Position numbers and translations under genes: made by a program
Shown: positions 40,101 through 42,482 of the stretch, piece after piece
Layout: each line of letters starts with the position of its first letter
Numbering within the stretch: position 1 is the first letter of the stretch
The notes under the pieces: generated by a model
Databases searched by the model: none
What the model was told of the DNA's origin: nothing
The model's input: only the letters and a program-made list of their open reading frames with translations
Assembly (NCBI GenBank): GCA_000708835.1
Contig: DF237649.1
Location: 1 to 42,482 of the forward strand
From: Klebsormidium nitens
Taxonomy: Eukaryota > Streptophyta > Klebsormidiophyceae > Klebsormidiales > Klebsormidiaceae
Length of the DNA: 42,482 bases
Direction of reading: 5' to 3'

Positions 40101-41602
40101 AGCAGACCACAAAAACCACACGCTGCCACAGTGTAGAACAACTTGCAAATTGAGAGCTGCAATCATATAGCCTTTCTCGAATGGCAGATAAGTGCGGAGA
40201 GGGGTAATCATGCGTACCTCTTGATGGGGGCCGAGTGCCCCTTCAGCTCTGCCACCTGGTCTAGTTGCAACCCCTGCGGTCCTGGGGAGCTGCTGCCAGG
40301 GTTGATTTTTCCACGTGGGAGGAGGCGCCACACAGAAGCCCCGTACTCTTCGCCTGCAAAGCGACCTCCGTGTTCAGAATGTGCTTTTTTGGGTGTAGGC
40401 AGATGGACAAGGAGAAATTGAAAAGCAGACAAGACTGGGGGTGACTGTACATGAGTGGACAGGAAAAGACGTCGACTAAGGCGCTTCAAATCGTGATGAT
40501 TAACAAACCAAGGGCCACCTTATGGAAGATTCTGGGAATCGGCAAAGGTGGCTGTCGTTCCTATAAGGTGCACAGACCTGATGCATAGCAAACCTAAAAC
40601 TCAGGTCAAAGATAGATCCAGTCAATGTCGAAGATAACATGCTTCTCCGCATTCAAGGCTTCTCGAGCTTGCCAACTCTGGCTTATCACCGTAATGATGG
40701 GGAACCTGGAAAACGCGCTTGGTGACAAAGCAAGCTTGCTCGCAAAAGCAGCGACCCAATCATTAAAAAGCCAAGTGTCCTCGAGATTTGAAGCTCGCTT
40801 ACCATGTCGGTACACTGTTGAAAAGAGCCGAGCGTCAAATGGTGAACACGCTAGATCCCAGATCTCATGGGGGTGATGGTAGACGCCTTCTGAAACAATC
40901 TCGTTGATGCCCTCTGAATAATGCAAGTGGTGGATCTGCCAGTGAGAAAGGAAAGGGGTCGATCGCACCAAGAAACGAGATGCAAGGCCTGAGATTTTCA
41001 CTGGTTTGTCACCCAGTGAGCCTTTCCAGTGATTAGGCGAGGCGCTGTGATGATTGCACAGGATAACACCTCTCTTTCAAACTTCTCACGCAGCTCAGAG
41101 CTCCTTTTGGAGACAATTGCAAATCCGATCACAATCTTTGCTCACTGTCTTGTAGACTTGAAACGCGCTGGTCCTTGTTATCTGCAAACCTGCTTCAACA
41201 ACAAGTGCGATGACCTACTGGGTCAAGGTCCTCACCTCGTTCTCTTCCCGGAGGCTCAAGGTTCCGACCAGAAAGCGGGACCTCTCTCGTTCACCAAGCT
41301 GAGGAGCGATGCATCTTGACTGCAGGAGCAGAAAGGCAACTGTGTGTCTCCTTGACAGCTCGTAGCACACATTCTTCAGCTCAGATGTGCTTGCTTTGAT
41401 CCAGCGCCACCAAGAGTGTGCTGTATAGACCATCATTTTCAATTCAGTTGGTGAGTTGATGGTTCCAGTAGCAATTGAAACGTTTGGCTTTTCTTGTGCA
41501 TCCTTCGCGTCTCAATCTTCAGGCACCTTCAAAGCATTCTCTTGATCAGCTGACCTGATACTTTACTCCATAGCTTGGTGCGCTCCCATTGCCAGATGCC
41601 AT
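37172..41602 (-). CDS. EIPR1: WD40 protein EIPR1/TSSC1 orthologue (EARP and GARP complex-interacting protein)
   Basis: EIPR1 binds the EARP and GARP tethering complexes and helps them reach endosomes and the trans-Golgi network. Twelve exons on the minus strand: 41602-41555, 41319-41236, 40935-40803, 40353-40218, 39908-39678, 39315-39237, 38753-38665, 38363-38318, 38031-37937, 37738-37659, 37453-37395, 37228-37172. They give 378 residues; phases agree and the sum (1137 nt) is divisible by three. The length is close to the human protein (387). Diagnostic stretches are YGVKYQSRCI, FLVGTLSLREENE, HPHEIWDLACSPFD, VLWCP, GGSWDPHDSNSVAV, WDLRTMR, VRDVDFNPKRQNTL, AGDDSYIRFWDTR, SGGTDSACNLW, TYTEHEDSIYGVAW and FASLSYDGRVIVDRVP. 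The usual acidic loop before TYTEHED is replaced by a Ser/Gly/Lys-rich loop. An acceptor-like CAG at 41627-41625 suggests an intron in the 5' untranslated region. Confidence 0.93.
38757..38905 (-). repeat. Acceptor-proximal repeats in EIPR1 intron 6
   Basis: Read on the minus strand, GAGCCTATTCACACCG occurs twice (about 38771-38786 and 38823-38838), followed each time by CCTC or GCTCC pyrimidine tracts. A more distant unit (TTATACCGCCTC, then TTACGCCGCTTCAGTTGA) lies further upstream. The unit nearest exon 7 ends in its TCTGTAG acceptor. The pattern matches the acceptor duplications in the other two large genes. Confidence 0.6.
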
Positions 41603-42482
41603 TATGCAATTTGACTCTGTTTGCCTGCAACGAGCAACCTATGATTAGAGACAAGCTAGAATTGATGATTTAAAAAGTAGTGGCAAGAATCGCTCTTACA
41701 AGGACGTGTTCAATTAGCATTTTGGGACAGCACAAGTCCCTGCCTGCGTTACATGATCACAGGCCAGGCCACTTCCAGGTAGTTACAAAATCAAATGAAA
41801 GTTGCAGTGCCCCTGCTCAACGCCTCAGATTTTGCTCTGTGAAGGACAGCTTCCTTCCTAGAACCATCTCATATTCGCATTCAAGTGATGAACGAATGTA
41901 CAGCTATTTACGACCAGACGCATTGCCACAACCCTGAAAAATAAGAGCCTGCCACTGTCTCTGAATAGCAAAGCAGTTGAGAGGAAGTCAAAGCAAAAAG
42001 CAGTTGCAATATGCATCAAGCTCAGTCACTATGGTTCCCCACCTGATTTGGGATTTGAGATCTTATAGCGTGACAACTGCCATGATACCCTCCACCACTG
42101 CCTTTTCTCTTCTCAACTGGAACGGATTGCCTCAACACCCTCTGTAAAGATCGATGTGCAACTCGGACGAATGCAAACTGATCAGATCATATTAGAGCAG
42201 ATCGTGACGACTACCTTTCTTTGCTGACGTTCAAGCTAAGACCTGAATTTGTCCTTCTAGCTGTGGACAACCTGGTGGAACGAAATGAGAAGCAGGAGCA
42301 GCCAGGCCAATTGAGCTCAGCCACGTGTTGGCACGTGTCCAAAAAGGCTGAAATTCTCGAAAAAGCAGCAACACCCTCGCCAACACCTTGAGCAGAGCTC
42401 TGCTATGGGTGCGCAATGCGCTTTCTGCGCCCTACGCCTAGCCTCCTCTTCCCAGCTGAGCCGAACGAACGTCAAGATTGTG
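41603..42482. promoter_or_regulatory. EIPR1 upstream region with paired G-box motifs
   Basis: No coding gene is supported. Two CACGTG palindromes (42322-42327 and 42332-42337) are spaced ten bases apart, one helical turn. In plants and algae this G-box is bound by bHLH and bZIP factors. The pair lies about 720 bases upstream of the EIPR1 ATG, with a likely 5' untranslated intron in between, so it may be the proximal promoter. It could also belong to a gene beyond the right end of the window. Confidence 0.4.

Overview
The window is nuclear DNA of a eukaryote with very intron-rich genes. Introns are GT-AG and mostly 200-700 bases long. Coding exons are GC-rich, and introns and spacers are clearly less so. 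The EIPR1-like and NDUFAF7-like proteins read closest to plant versions as I remember them. My best guess is a streptophyte (charophyte) green alga of the Klebsormidium kind, which the sequence alone does not prove. All splice models below were built by hand from splice signals, reading phase and family conservation. No transcript data or database search was used.

Region 600-22663 (+) is one very large gene of 32 exons, giving a 2087-residue protein. It is a hybrid sensor kinase: Ser/Thr-type kinase domain, predicted ATPase of the AAA/STAND type, long helical TPR-like region, GAF domain, histidine kinase, a degenerate receiver and a canonical receiver. This domain order is known from cyanobacterial multidomain kinases and from fungal group X hybrid histidine kinases. 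Region 24142-25155 (-), possibly reaching 25652, is a small protein with a probable Tubby C-terminal-like fold. Region 26147-32487 (+) is the mitochondrial complex I assembly methyltransferase NDUFAF7 (MidA/DUF185), in 9 exons and 594 residues. Region 33968-34774 (-) is an intronless F-box protein. Region 34814-36216 (+) is an unidentified intronless reading frame broken by at least two frame changes. Region 37172-41602 (-) is a 12-exon, 378-residue WD40 protein, the EIPR1/TSSC1 orthologue of the EARP/GARP tethering pathway.

The genes do not form an operon or an obvious pathway. They are ordinary neighbours covering signalling, mitochondrial assembly, ubiquitin ligation and endosomal traffic.

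The most unusual feature is structural. Introns repeatedly hold decayed tandem copies of the adjacent exon edge or splice site. In the hybrid kinase gene this occurs near exons 6, 7, 10, 12, 13, 14 and 30. Comparable repeats lie just upstream of an acceptor in NDUFAF7 intron 4 and EIPR1 intron 6. Three of the copies keep open, phase-compatible splice sites and could act as alternative exons.
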